Origin: Ichthyophthirius multifiliis | Taxonomy: Eukaryota; Ciliophora; Oligohymenophorea; Hymenostomatida | Reading direction: 5' to 3' | Length of the DNA stretch: 64,000 nucleotides | Assembly: GCF_000220395.1 (NCBI RefSeq) | Contig: NW_004086311.1 | Location: 3,761 to 67,760 of the forward strand | In this document: positions 38,027 to 49,871 of the stretch, piece after piece | Layout of the letters: each line of letters opens with the position of its first letter | How positions within the stretch are numbered: position 1 is the stretch's first letter | Position numbers and translations under genes: made by a program | The notes under the pieces: model-generated | What the model was told of the DNA's origin: nothing | What the model saw: only the letters and a program-made list of their open reading frames with translations | Database searches by the model: none

Positions 38027-39000
38027 ATGAGTAAAAGTGAATCGAGGAATTCAAGAAGTCCAAGGAATTCAAAAAGTCCGAGAAATTCAAGAAGTCCGAG
38101 AAATTCGAGAAGTGCAAAAAATTCAAGAAGTCCAAGAAATAAAGATAAATATAAAGATGAGTAAAGTAATTAGAAATTATTTTTAGGAAATTTATCCAAA
38201 GATGTAAATAAAAAATGCGAAAATAAATTAAAAAATATATATCTAAAATATTAATATATGTTTTATTTTTAAATAAAACAAATAAATAAAAACAGGCTAA
38301 TGAAAGAGATTTGGAAAATCTTTTCATTAAATATGGAAAAATCCGTGAAATTAAAATAAAATCAAAAGGGGCCAATAATTATGGGTTTATAGAATTCGAG
38401 GATTAAAGAGATGCTAAAGATGCTTTAGAAGAGTAATAATATAAAGATATAAATAATTTATTTAAAAATAAAAGATGCAATAATTTAGAATTTAAAGGAA
38501 AATAATTAAGAATAGAATTTGGTCATGGAGGAAGAAGAAAAAGATTATAAAATTGTTATTATTGTGGGAGAAATAATCATAACATGAAAGATTGCAGAAA
38601 AAAATACGGAGATGGTATAATATTTAATATTTAAAAATTAATATATTAAATTATTTATTTTAATAATTAAAGGAAAACCTAAGTGCTATAAATGTGGATC
38701 AATAAATCATAAATTTAAAGATTGCAGGTAATATATATATAAAAAAAATAGTATAAGATTATGTTAAATATATTTATTAAAAATTAAGAAAAAGAAGTAG
38801 AACAAGATCAGAAAGTAGAAGAAAACAAAGATATTCACGATCTAATTCAAGAAGTAAAAATAAATTAATTTTAAAAATAAAAGATTATAAATTAATAAAA
38901 GAAGTAAATAAAAGATACGATGATAGAAATAAAAGAAATTCACGTTCTATTCAGTCTGATAAAAGAGTAAAAGATTAAAAATCAAATGAAAGGTATAAAA

Positions 39001-39035
<35 letters not shown>

Positions 39036-39532
39036 ATATTAATAATTAAAAATTCAATAAAAAATTAAATTTATTTTTAAATATTTTTTTTTAATTTTAA
39101 ATAAGATATAGAAGAAGAGATGATAGTAGTAGAAGAGATTATAATAGAAGAAGAGATGTTAGCAGAAGAAGAGATGATAGTAGAAGAAGAGATTATTATA
39201 GAAGAAAAGATAATAGTTCGATAAGAGATGATAGTAGAAAAAGAGATTCAAGTAGAAAAAGAGATTCAAGCCGAAGAAGAGATAATAGTAGAAGAAGGAG
39301 TATTGATAAAAAAAGAAATTTAAGTGTTAATAGAAATTATAAAAATAATAGAAGTATTTCCAAAGATAGAAAAAATAGCCTTAGTCGTAGTGATTAAAGA
39401 AATAATTTTAAAAGAAAAAACAAATCATTATCTTAAAATTCTCCAAATAAAAAATCAAAAAGCATTAATAAATAAAATAAAAATATAAATATTAATATTA
39501 GTAAGTCGAGAGAAAATTCTGTTTCGAATTGA
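38027..39532 (+). CDS. SR-type splicing factor: RS, RRM, two CCHC zinc knuckles, RS/RD
   Basis: ATG 38027 opens an N-terminal Ser/Arg block (RNSRSPRNSKSPRNSRSPRN). The RRM starts with RNP2-like KLFLGNLSKD, is split by an intron (about 38202-38295), and continues ANERDLENLFIKYGKIREIK with RNP1-like NNYGFIEFED. Two zinc knuckles follow, CYYCGRNNHNMKDC and CYKCGSINHKFKDC (both CX2CX4HX4C), on either side of an intron at about 38616-38672. The C-terminal half is a long RS/RD domain encoded by purine repeats (39110-39300), ending Asn/Lys-rich at TGA 39532. RRM plus zinc knuckles plus RS resembles SRSF7/plant RSZ proteins in pre-mRNA splicing and export. An RS block at both ends is unusual. The intron at 38998-39110 carries a (TAAA)n repeat. 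Confidence 0.9.
39000..39037. repeat. (TAAA)n microsatellite in an SR-protein intron
   Basis: About nine tandem copies of TAAA directly after the donor GGTATA of an intron. Confidence 0.9.
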
Positions 39533-40175
39533 TCTATCATTTATTTTTTTATTTTTATTTTTTTACGAATTTTTTTTTATTTTATTTTTATTATTATGTT
39601 AATTATATTTATTATTTTTGTTTAATTTCTTATTTTCAAAATAAATAAATATAAATATTTCGATATATATATATATATATATTTTATATAAATTATTTAA
39701 ATATTTTAATTTTTATTCTTTATATTATTTTATATAAAATTTTTAAAATATTTATTTTTTAAATATTTTTATTTAGTAAATAAGATTAATTTAATTTATA
39801 TTATATAAATAATTTTTATATTTCAAATAAATTTAAAACACGTGTCATATTATATTATTAAAATTAAAACTTTTATTATTTTGTTTTTTTTATTTAAACT
39901 TATAATTGATTTTATAATTACAAAGATCTTTTTTAATTTAAATTTATTTATTATTTAATAAAATTTAATACTGTTCATAAAAATAAACCATAATTATTTA
40001 ATTCTATAAAATATTTAGCAAACCTTAACAATAATTATTATTATAATACATTAAAAACTTTTATAAATTTTTTAATTAAATAAAACAAATATAAAAGGTA
40101 AATACTTTTAAATTTAAAAATAAAATAAAAAATATTAAATCCTTTTACTATACTTTAAATTATATTAGAAAAAAA
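39533..40175. other. AT-rich spacer
   Basis: About 640 bp between two plus-strand genes, including a short TA run near 39663-39682. No other feature seen. Confidence 0.5.
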
Positions 40176-40729
40176 ATGAGAAAATTAATTATATTTTTAT
40201 TAGTTTTATTATAAGTTAATGCAGGTAAAATTAAAAGGCTATATAAAATATAAAAAATAAATAAAAAAAAGAAAGCTAAATCAGTATGGCTAAAGCATTC
40301 GGATGTTCAACTGAAGGAAAAATCGAAGTAAAAGATATTATCTCTGAATGTGAATGTGCAGATAAATCAACATGTGTATGGACTACAGGAAGAAGACCTG
40401 TAATGGGATGCCCTTGTCCTGTAAAACCCTCTTCTAATACAAATTATGATGCGGTATTATCAGCTGAAATTTTAGGTTGCAGTGACAAAAAGATAGAAAT
40501 AAATAAAAATTTTGGATAATGTGAATGTGCTGGCGGTAAGGGATAATGTATTTTTTCAGGAAGAAAAGCGATTGCAGGATGTCCATGTCCAGGTTTTTTT
40601 TATTTAAAAAAAAATATAATAAATAAATTTTATATAGGAGGAAGATTACCTGTAGATAGTGATTTTGTAGAAGTATAACCTGTAAGTCATAAAAAGAAGA
40701 AAAAAACTAAAAAAAATGCTGATTTATGA
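40176..40729 (+). CDS. Small secreted cysteine-rich protein with two internal repeats
   Basis: ATG 40176 gives MRKLIIFLLVLLQVNA, a signal peptide. A ~48-nt intron (donor after 40224, acceptor before AAAGCTAA) keeps frame into ESQISMAKAFGCSTEGKI. The mature protein has two copies of a Cys module: GCSTEG..CECADKSTCVWTTGRRPVMG + CPCP, and GCSDKK..CECAGGKGQCIFSGRKAIAG + CPCP. Each copy has six Cys in the pattern GC-x(n)-CEC-x(n)-C-x(n)-GCPCP. A second intron (about 40593-40638) interrupts right after the second CPCP. The tail GGRLPVDSDFVEVQ ends in a Lys-rich stretch (SHKKKKKTKKNADL) at TGA 40729. No known family recognised; a granule cargo, surface or defence peptide are all possible. The G+C content is clearly above the surroundings, supporting strong selection on the protein. 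Confidence 0.8.
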
Positions 40730-40825
40730 AAATAAAATATAGATAAATAATCAAATACATAATTGATAAATTTAAAATTTAAAATTTTATAAATAATAAA
40801 TACTTTTTTTATTAATTTTTTTTTT

Positions 40826-42574
40826 TCATTTATATTTTTTTTCATCATATGTGCCTCTTCCTCTTAAAAAAAAATCAACTGAAGGTCCTTCTTCTACAAT
40901 AATTCTATATTTACATTTATAAAGAACATTTTTCCTAGGCTATTTATAATAATAATAATTAAATTATATTAAAAAAAATACTCTAAAATTAATCATTATT
41001 TTTTAAGGATATTATTTATTATCCGCAATAATTTAATTTGTTTTTTAATTTGGTAAAGCTAAAGTATCAGGAAAACATTTTACAGGGACAGAAGGTCCAA
41101 TAAGTATTCCCTAAAAATTGAAACTTTAATAAAAATTTTAATAAAATAAAAAAACTAACCTAAGAAATTTAAAATTCAAAAACTGAAGGATCATCAACTT
41201 TCTAATTATCTTCTATTTCCTCTTTAGTCAACATATTAGGTAGAGTGGCAGATTAAATTCTATTTGAAATAGCTTTAATATTATTAATTTTCCATTTTGC
41301 AGGCACTTATGAAATATTACTTAAGAAAATAGTTATGCTTTTATAATTATTTATATTGACAGTGTCGAAATCCTGAATTTAATCGCCTTCAACATCTTCG
41401 ATACCAGAAGTATTTAAATAAACAAGAGGTCGAAGCAAATGACCTTCTAATTCAATATTCTATTAATCTCCATTTTCAAATAGTATTTGCAATTTTCCAA
41501 ATTTATAAGTTTTGTAAGTTAAAGGCCATTCCTAATAATTATTGGCTTTTGGACCTTAGAATTCAATTTTCAAAGAAAGGTTGCTATTTTAAACTAAATT
41601 AAATTTGTTTTAAAGATAAGAAATGTGTTCTGGAGTCAAAAGTACAACTTCTTAATCATAACTTGCCGGTGAATTGGTTGCTGCCTACATTATTTTGAAT
41701 GGTCCAATAATATGGATTTAGAATTTTAAATTTAAATTAAATTTATTTATTAATGTTATTTCTTTTAGTTCTTTTTTATTTTCTATGATTTCTTAACATG
41801 ACCATTTTTCGAATTTTAATTTTAATATTCCATCTACACTTTTCTATTTTTTTTATAAAATTATTATGTATGTATATAAAAATATACTAATTTATCTATA
41901 TATAAATAAGGATTTATTGTTTAAGCTTATAATCTTATAGCTACAGTACCCATATTATCATTTTTTTCATTTGGATCAATAGAAAATTAGTTTTTTTATC
42001 TCAAATAAGGACGAGCAACTAAAACTTAATCAAAATTTTTGGCTTCTTTAGATTAGAAATTTACTTTTATGATTTTCTCTTCTCTTCCTTCCAAAATAAA
42101 TTATTTTTATTCAATTTAAATATCACTTTGAACGACTTCTTAAGGTTATAAAGGTTCGAAATGTAATAAACAAGCATCTTAAGTGCCTAAATGAGGTTCT
42201 TATATTTAAATTTAGAACATATCTTTTGTTCTATCAATATTTTTCAAATCGAAAAGTTTCCATTCTATAATAACATCCTTTGGACCTGTGTTCATAATTT
42301 TAAATTAACGTGTTATAGGAGTTTATTCACGTATATATTAACCTAAATTAAATATTGGCCAATCTTGATTATTATTTAAAATGCCTAATTAACCTGGATT
42401 TATTATTACTGGTGATCCTATCACTTCTACTTCCATTGGAAATTTTTACTATGGATAACCGTTTATATTTATAATTAAATTATCCTTAAAATGGCCACAT
42501 ATATCGTTAAAGCAGGCTATTATTATTAACACTTCAGAATTTGCAGGAAGTTTTCCTTTATTTGGTTCACAAAC

Positions 42575-42623
<49 letters not shown>

Positions 42624-45600
42624 ATTTTTATATTTTACGAATAGCTATTCCTTTATTATTAGATAAATAAATTCTTTAGTTTTATAATAGAATTTTGGTT
42701 TAATTAAGTTATTAGCCTTAAATAGAAGTAAAGTTTTTATTTTTTTCTATGTCATTGGTTAGTAATACTTATGGTTTAGCAGAAAAACTTTATCTTTTTT
42801 TTTAATTTTTCTTAAATAAACTCGAAGTGCCTGTTTTATATGTAATTTCTTACATTTTTTCAGTTGTATTTGTGACTGATTCTTTATCATTTGAAAAAAA
42901 AGGGAGATATTTTTCAGGAAAAATTTCAAAAGAAGTTGGGATTTCTGAAGTATTTCTTATTGAAATTTGAAATGTTCTTTATTAATTTATTAAGCATTCA
43001 TAAAATTCGATGCTTTTTAAAGGTGTTCTTGTATATAAATTACTAATTTTTTTATCGGTAAAACTATTTTTCTTTTCTGTTTAAGTTTTATTTAAAATTT
43101 TATTTTTAATCTATTTACTGATATCCTTTTAATCTATAATACTATCATTATTTTAGTTATTGCTTTATTATAAATTATCAAATTCAATAGTTAAACCTTA
43201 AATATACGATTTTAATTCAAAACCTAAAGGATATTCTACTCCTTCAATATTACAAATGAATATTTCTTCAAAATTTCCTCCTAACTAAGGAATAAATGTA
43301 AATTTAATTGGAAGTACTTCCTTTGCTTTTAATATGCCTGTTGAGGGTTCAAATGTATATTTCAACATCTATTATTTAGTATCAAGTTCCCATGAAAATT
43401 TACACTGCAAATTTCCTAAGTTTTATAATTCAATATATTATTCTGATTATCCTTTCATTAATCTATATTCTTTACTTATATAAATACGTTCAAAGTTTAA
43501 TTAAAATCTTTTTATTTTTATTTTTTTAAAAAAAGTCAATCATTTGTGTAGGTATATTTTTACGTATTTAATGACACATTTATTTTTTATATTTCAGCTT
43601 TAGTTCGTATATAATTAATTTTACCATCCTTAACTAAACATCCCAATATTGTATTTATTGTTTTGGGTTCATTTTGAAGGCATTTTATGTTGACTGTTTT
43701 TTGTTCAAATGGTCCAAGAAAAATTATTTTATTATCAAATATAAAATTATTTTCTTATTTTTTCTGGTATAAATCTAAATAATTTTCTATATTTTTTAAA
43801 TTATTTTCTTCTTCTAAAAAATATGAATTTTATAGATTAGTTAAGGAGTTTTTACATTCTTTTTTTTTTAAAAAAATTAATAAAATAAAAAAATAAAAAG
43901 AAGAAGAAAACCTTTAAACTTTAAAGAATTATCAAATTCTTCTTAAAATAAAACTTCAGCTTAAATTCCACTTTCGTTTTTAATATTTAGCTAAAATAGA
44001 CCTTCTTGACCTACTTAAAGTAATCCAAAATCGATTTCAGGAACATCTAAGCTGATTTCAGGTCCAATGAAATTTCCTATAAGCTAAAAAAAATTAAAAT
44101 AAAATATATATAAGAAGAGCAATAAATAATACATCAATAAAAATAGGTTAAGAGTAATTAAAAATAACTTAATAAGTTATTTTTTTATTTTATCCTACTT
44201 CTAAACTTTTAAACCCTAAAAAAACTTCCGAATTAGATTTTTCCAAAATTTAGCTTTGACTTTAAGGGATGTCTGGAAATACGTTTTAATCATCATATTA
44301 TAATTAGAAAGGTTAAATACAGTAAGATACAGGGCATGAACTATTATTTTTAAGCGTAAATTTCCAAAAATAACTTTTTCCAATAAAAAGATTTCCTACA
44401 AAGACATGATATGAAGGCTCGACTTCTATTTAAATAAACATCCCTAACCCAATAAGTTAAAAATCGAAGAAAGAAATCGATTATCTAGAGCTATTAGAGG
44501 CAAAAAAGGCCGGCTTTTCTACTAACTCTTCAATTTATTCTATATTGTTAGGAGAGTTAAGGAGCATTTTTTTGAGTATTTATGGTGGATTTTTAATACT
44601 TGAAAGGGATATGTCTTCTATAATAAGGCTTGCGAATTCAAATTAAGGAATTGAGCTTTAAGAAAAATAACTAATAGAAAAAGTAAGGATCTATTCTTTT
44701 TCGAAAATTCCTTTTTCTGGTTCTATTTAAAAGAAGAATTCGTTATTGTTGTTATTTTCATTTTAAACAAGTTTATTTTTAACTTCATTTTTAAAAAGTG
44801 CCCAATGATATTTAATTTCAACAGAAGTTTTATTCTTTATTTTTAATTTTCGGATTATTTTTGTTTAAGGATAAGCATTTTCAAAGAAAATTTGTTTTAT
44901 AAATTCATTATTTTATTCTTAAAAAATATCAAATTTAATATTGTCAATTCCATATATCTCCAAATCAACTAAATTTCCATTTCCTTCTAAACAAAAATGT
45001 GAGAAAGTGAGATTATCACAGGCTAAAATTATTTTTTCTTATATATGTCCTTCTTATTTGGGACAAAATGTCACATTAATTTACATCTCTTCGTTTTTTG
45101 AAAGAAAAAATTCGCAAGGGTATAAAGAAAAAGAGGTTGCTTTTAAGCAATTATTGTAATTATTTTCCTCGTCCTCATTTTCTAAAAAAAACTTAAATCC
45201 ACTTTCTCCTCCTCTATTTTGGATTCTAAATACAGTCTCAGTTTTATCACCCACCCAGCAACTTTTGCAATTTAAAATTTCCGGAAGGGTTATTTAAGGC
45301 TTTTCTTTTTAACTTATTAGAGGTACTTCAAATATACTATCTTCAGAAATAAAAGTTATTTTATCTTCGTATTATGCAAACGATGTAACTTTAAATTATA
45401 CTGTTAGTTATAAGGACATACCAGGGGCAATCAAACCTACTTCTTTTAATTTATTTATTTAATATATTTCATTTTTAGCTTCTTTTTCACCTGGATATAT
45501 TATGCTTGTGATAGTAAATTATTCTCTAAATATATTTTTAAAAAATATGTTTTTATTTTTTTTACAGCTAAGGTGGTAGGAATTTTATTCGACGTAAAAT

Positions 45601-46086
45601 TGATGTTGTATTTATTATTGTCAAATTTATTTTATATATTTCATTTATTAAATAATCTTTAAATAATATTATTTAAGGATTTGCTTTGAAAGGACATTTT
45701 TAATCAGTTGCATTAATTAATAAATCCTATTTTTATGAATAAATATATATTTATAATTATTGTTTATTAACATTTCGCTTTTTTATTTCTGTAAATTATA
45801 TTGGTGGTTTATTATTTTATTTAAACCTTGGATTTTTCAAATAATTTATTCTTTTATTCATATTTTGGATTATTTTTTCATTTTTTAATTTTTCTAATAT
45901 ACTCATCTAATTTAAATATTAAGGTTTTTAAAATGCTTGTACAGATGTTGTTGGACGCATTTAATTTGTTGTTTGCTAATTCTTTTCGTTTGCTCTTATT
46001 ATTTAATTTTAATCATTATTATTTTCATCTGTTTTTATCCTTTTCTATCTTGCTGATTAACTTATTCTTATTTATTTTATTTTCAT
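40826..46086 (-). CDS. DLEC1: DLEC1 / CFAP81-type ciliary protein with MSP/ASH-like repeats
   Basis: The minus-strand gene ends FFLRGRGTYDEKKYK at TGA 40826, matching the conserved DLEC1 C-terminus (LRGxGxYDE). Near the N-terminus INYLKNPRFKQNNKPP corresponds to the DLEC1 'FLKNPRF..N' block. Then come LRRIKFLPP, VGLIAPGMSLQLTVQF, KPQITLPEILNCKSCWVGDK, CEFFLSKNEEMQINVTFCPK and IILACDNLTFSHF, in the order seen in DLEC1. Repeated Ig-like MSP/ASH units follow (for example EIDFGLLQVGQEGLFQLNIK at about 44000-44060), to the C-terminal IREQTPITRQFKIMNTGPKD. Many introns of about 40-60 nt are needed, one with a TA repeat (42578-42620). DLEC1/FAP81 is an axonemal central-pair-associated protein. ATG 46086 is the first in-frame Met after a TGA; ATG 45960 (MRPTTSVQAF) is an alternative start. 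The protein is about 1,600 residues. Confidence 0.88.
42578..42620. repeat. (TA)n microsatellite inside a DLEC1 intron
   Basis: About 43 bp of perfect TA repeat within an intron of the minus-strand DLEC1 gene. Confidence 0.9.
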
Positions 46087-47147
46087 TTAAGAGATTTTTT
46101 AATTTTCTTTTTTTAATTTTTAATTTCTAATTTTTTTTTTAAATTTAATTAATATAAGTATTTTTGATTAAATAAAAGTTCCTTTTGTTTAATTTTAATA
46201 AAGTTTTAAAAATTTAAGATAATGTTATATTGTTGGTTATATAATTTATTAATAAAATGTATTATTTTTATATCTAAGTCATATAAAACTAATAATAACT
46301 AATAAATTAATGGCAAATTTTTGGTTATACTAAAAATCAGAATAATATATATTATGATAATACTAATCATTCCAAATTAGAAAATAAGAAATTTTTATAA
46401 AATTAATTTTGGTTAACTATTTTTTAATAATAGTATATTAAATAATTGGCTAAATATATAATTTTAAATATGTTAAATATTTTTTCGCAGATTGTTTTAT
46501 ATAATTAATTTTAAATTATATATTTAAATAAATGATCATAAAATTTTATATTACAAATTGTTTTCTAAACCATACTTAAATCAGTATTAAAATCAAAATA
46601 ATATATGATTTAATAATTTTTAAAACACAAAATAATATTTATAATTAATATATATTTAATATAATATTATTTTATAACAACGAAAAAATTTATAAAATCC
46701 TTCAAAAATTTAACGAAAATTTTTGATATTATTTTTTTAGAAAAAGTTATTATTTCAAAAATAATAATAAAAAGAAAAAAATAAAGATTAAAAAAAACAC
46801 ATAAAAGAAATTATTTGAATTAAAATAATATTAAATTAATAAATAAAAAACTAATCCAAAATAAAATACATATAAAATAAAAAATTCATTGAAATCTATT
46901 ATAATAAAACAAATGTAAAGCTTGTAATAAAATATATTATTTGCAACAGACTAATTATAGTTTATAAATAATAAACATTAAGATAAAACAGGTAATAAAA
47001 ATATTTAAAAAAAAAATATTTAAATTAAATAAGGAATAAATAATAAATTTATAAAACAAAAACATTAAAAAAATGGAAGTTTATAATTAGATGAATAGTA
47101 TTAAAAAAATATTTAATAATTTGTTTAAAAAGAGTTAATGTAAATGA
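46087..47147. other. Divergent intergenic region between DLEC1 and the 47-kb gene
   Basis: About 1.06 kb of AT-rich DNA that should hold both promoters. A short open frame from ATG 47073 (MEVYNQMNSIKKIFNN) stops at TGA after 24 codons, just before the chosen start at 47148; it could be an upstream ORF or chance. Confidence 0.45.
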
Positions 47148-47960
47148 ATGCAAACTCTCCAAACTAATTGCAAACGTAATTTACTCCTTATACAAACAAA
47201 AACTTGCAATAAACAAACTAAGAAATTTCGCAAAGTGTTTTCAATAACAAATAAATATATCATTCCTACCGTTAACCATAAAGTAATTAATAGAAATATA
47301 TATAAGAAAAAGAAGTGATATTTAATTAAAAGTAAATAAAAATTATTTTAAATTAATATAGTTTTTTAAAAAAAAAGTAAAATAAATAATAGAACAATAT
47401 TTAATAGTGTCCATTAAAATAATGAATCAGATTAATCATTAAAACAATTTATCTAGAGTCTAAAATTAAGCTAATAACTAAGTAATTAAACAAAAATTGT
47501 TTTAAAAAATGATATTAATGATAAAAACTTTCTTAAAGTTAAGTATTAACCTTAAGATAATTCATTGAAAAGAATTCCTTATTTGCTATAAAAATTATAG
47601 CAATACTAATTATATAATGATGCTTAAACTGTATTACAAAATAAAACAAATTTATATTAAAATAAGCAAAACAAAGAAAAATAATAAATTTTAAATACTT
47701 CGATTAATAACAGCAACAACATGTATTTTAATTCTAATTTTATTAATAATATAAATAATTGTTCTTAATTTGTAAATAATAGTAATAAAGTAAAAAATGA
47801 TAATAGTAGTAAAAAATATTTTATCGAAAATACTAATTTTGATAAAAGCAATCTTAATTTAATTAATATATCTTAGTTGAGTGATATTATTATTAATAAT
47901 AATGAAGAAATAGAATTATTGGAAAATAATAATTGCAGAAATCATCCTTATAAGAAAGTA

Positions 47961-48010
<50 letters not shown>

Positions 48011-49572
48011 TTAATAAGGCTATGTATACTATTTAAAATTCAAAAGCTATATAGAGCTTATATTGTACAAAATGTGCTAATTATTTATCGTCTTAAGATT
48101 TCAAAGTATGCTTATTAGAAGATAATTAACAGAATAATACTTAAAAATAAAGCTTTATATCGTCTTCAAAATAAAAGCAATCAGATTAATTTATAACAAA
48201 TAGTTCTTAGCAAAAAATTAATTTACAAGAAGAAGAATTTACTAAAATAAAATAAACAAATAAATTATTAACAAACATATAAAAATATGGTTTTTTTTTT
48301 TTTAGAAAATAAATAAATATTAATAAAATTAAAAAAATAAAAGGTCCGAAATGGGAATAATTAAATCATGCATTAATAATAAAAAAAAAAGTTGTAAGTA
48401 ATTTTTATGAAAAGTAGTTACAATAAATAGATGATTAATATAACAAATTAATATACTAATTAGAAAAAAGTAAAGAAATAAGCAAAATGTAAATAAATAA
48501 TAGCAAATCATAATCAATACATATATATTAAAAGTGGGAGAAAGAAAGTAAAGAATACCTAACAGATTGCATTAATATATAAGCTGATATTTAAATGAAC
48601 AAAAAAAATATTATCAACTCTATTGAAATGTAGGATTTTCTCGAAATTATGAATCATTATTAAGAAAAGCTTAATAAAATGATTACTTTTTACTCTAATA
48701 TGGCTAATTAATGTATTAATTTAGTTAAAATTTAGTCGCCACAAACTTTTTAGCCACTTTTAGAATAAATTTTTCGTTTGATTTCTTTCAATTCGCCTTT
48801 AATAAATAAAAAATAGGGTTATTAAGTTAAAAAAAATCATTAAGAAGAGATAAAAAAAAATAGCTAAAGTGAAGTAGCCTGTTAATAACAATAAAATTAT
48901 TGCAATTCACCAATAAAAAATTCTAATTAGAACCTAAAAAAATAAGAATAAAATAAGAAAGATATATACATAAGTTTTGGCAATAATAAAAATTGTTTGT
49001 AAAAAGCAATAAATTAAGCAAATAATATAAAATAAAATTTCTAAATATAAAAAGAGCAAGAATTTAGTTAATTTAGTACTCCTGAATTAAAATAAATAAT
49101 AAAATTAAAAAAAAATGAAAATCCTTAAAATACTAGTGTAATTTCTAATAATGAAAGTATGAAAAATATAAAAAATGAAGAAGGTTTTGAAGAAGAAGAA
49201 GAAAAAAGCGCTTGCTTAAACGAAAAGAATGAAATATAAAACATTAATTTATTTAAATAATAAATTTTTAATATTTCGGGCAATAATTAAAAATAAGAAA
49301 GTAATTAAAACTTTAGTTAAATATTGATTAATAGCGATTATAAAAAAAATATAATAAAAAATAAAAATTATCATCATAAATCTGTTGATTAATATATTTA
49401 AGATGATAACTTTGAATTTAATAATAATTATAATTATTGTAAATAATATCATTATAATTAAAATTATAATTATAACAATTAATTAAATAATTTTGATTAA
49501 AATAAAAAAAATTAAAGTGTTTAAAATTGTTTTGATGATGATTATGATATTGTTATAACTAAAGACAATTGA
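47148..49572 (+). CDS. Gln/Asn-rich coiled-coil protein with B-box-like half finger
   Basis: ATG 47148 starts MNANSPNQLQTQFTPYTNKN. A long Asn/Gln/Ser-rich, probably disordered region follows, interrupted by an intron ending near 47360. At about 47930-48100, split by a TA-repeat intron, lies NCRNHPYKKAMYTIQNSKAI, QSLYCTKCANYLSSQDFKV: C-x2-H then C-x2-C, like the first half of a B-box. After an intron near 48293-48304 comes a coiled coil (VVSNFYEKQLQQIDDQYNKL, IYQLEKSKEISKMQINNSKS), a helical stretch SIEMQDFLEIMNHYQEKLNK, then disordered sequence with an acidic patch (EEGFEEEEEKSACLNEKNE) to TGA 49572. B-box followed by coiled coil is TRIM-like, as in the 11.3-13.5 kb gene, but only one zinc site is visible. 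Function unknown. Confidence 0.6.
47964..48008. repeat. (TA)n microsatellite inside an intron
   Basis: About 45 bp of TA repeat filling most of an intron that splits the B-box-like Cys/His cluster of the 47.1-49.6 kb gene. Confidence 0.9.
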
Positions 49573-49871
49573 TATATCAATGTTTATTTTTAAATTAAAA
49601 AAATAATAATTTATATTACATATATCAATATATTTTATATATATTAATTAAATTTAACATTTAATATTATATTAATTTATAAAAAAAATATTTATAATAA
49701 TTTTCTTATAATTAATTGCATTTAATTTTTTTTTATTTATAACATGCTTTTATATTTTGATTAAAATTTATTAGACAATCTATATACAACATAAATATTT
49801 ATATTTGCGGTAAATCTATTAAAAATAAATATTTAATATTTTTAATAAAAAAAAGTTTTTAAAAAAATAAT

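Noticed and set aside
45828-46130. Plus-strand Phe/Leu-rich frame
   Set aside because: Antisense of the Lys/Asn-rich N-terminal exon of DLEC1.
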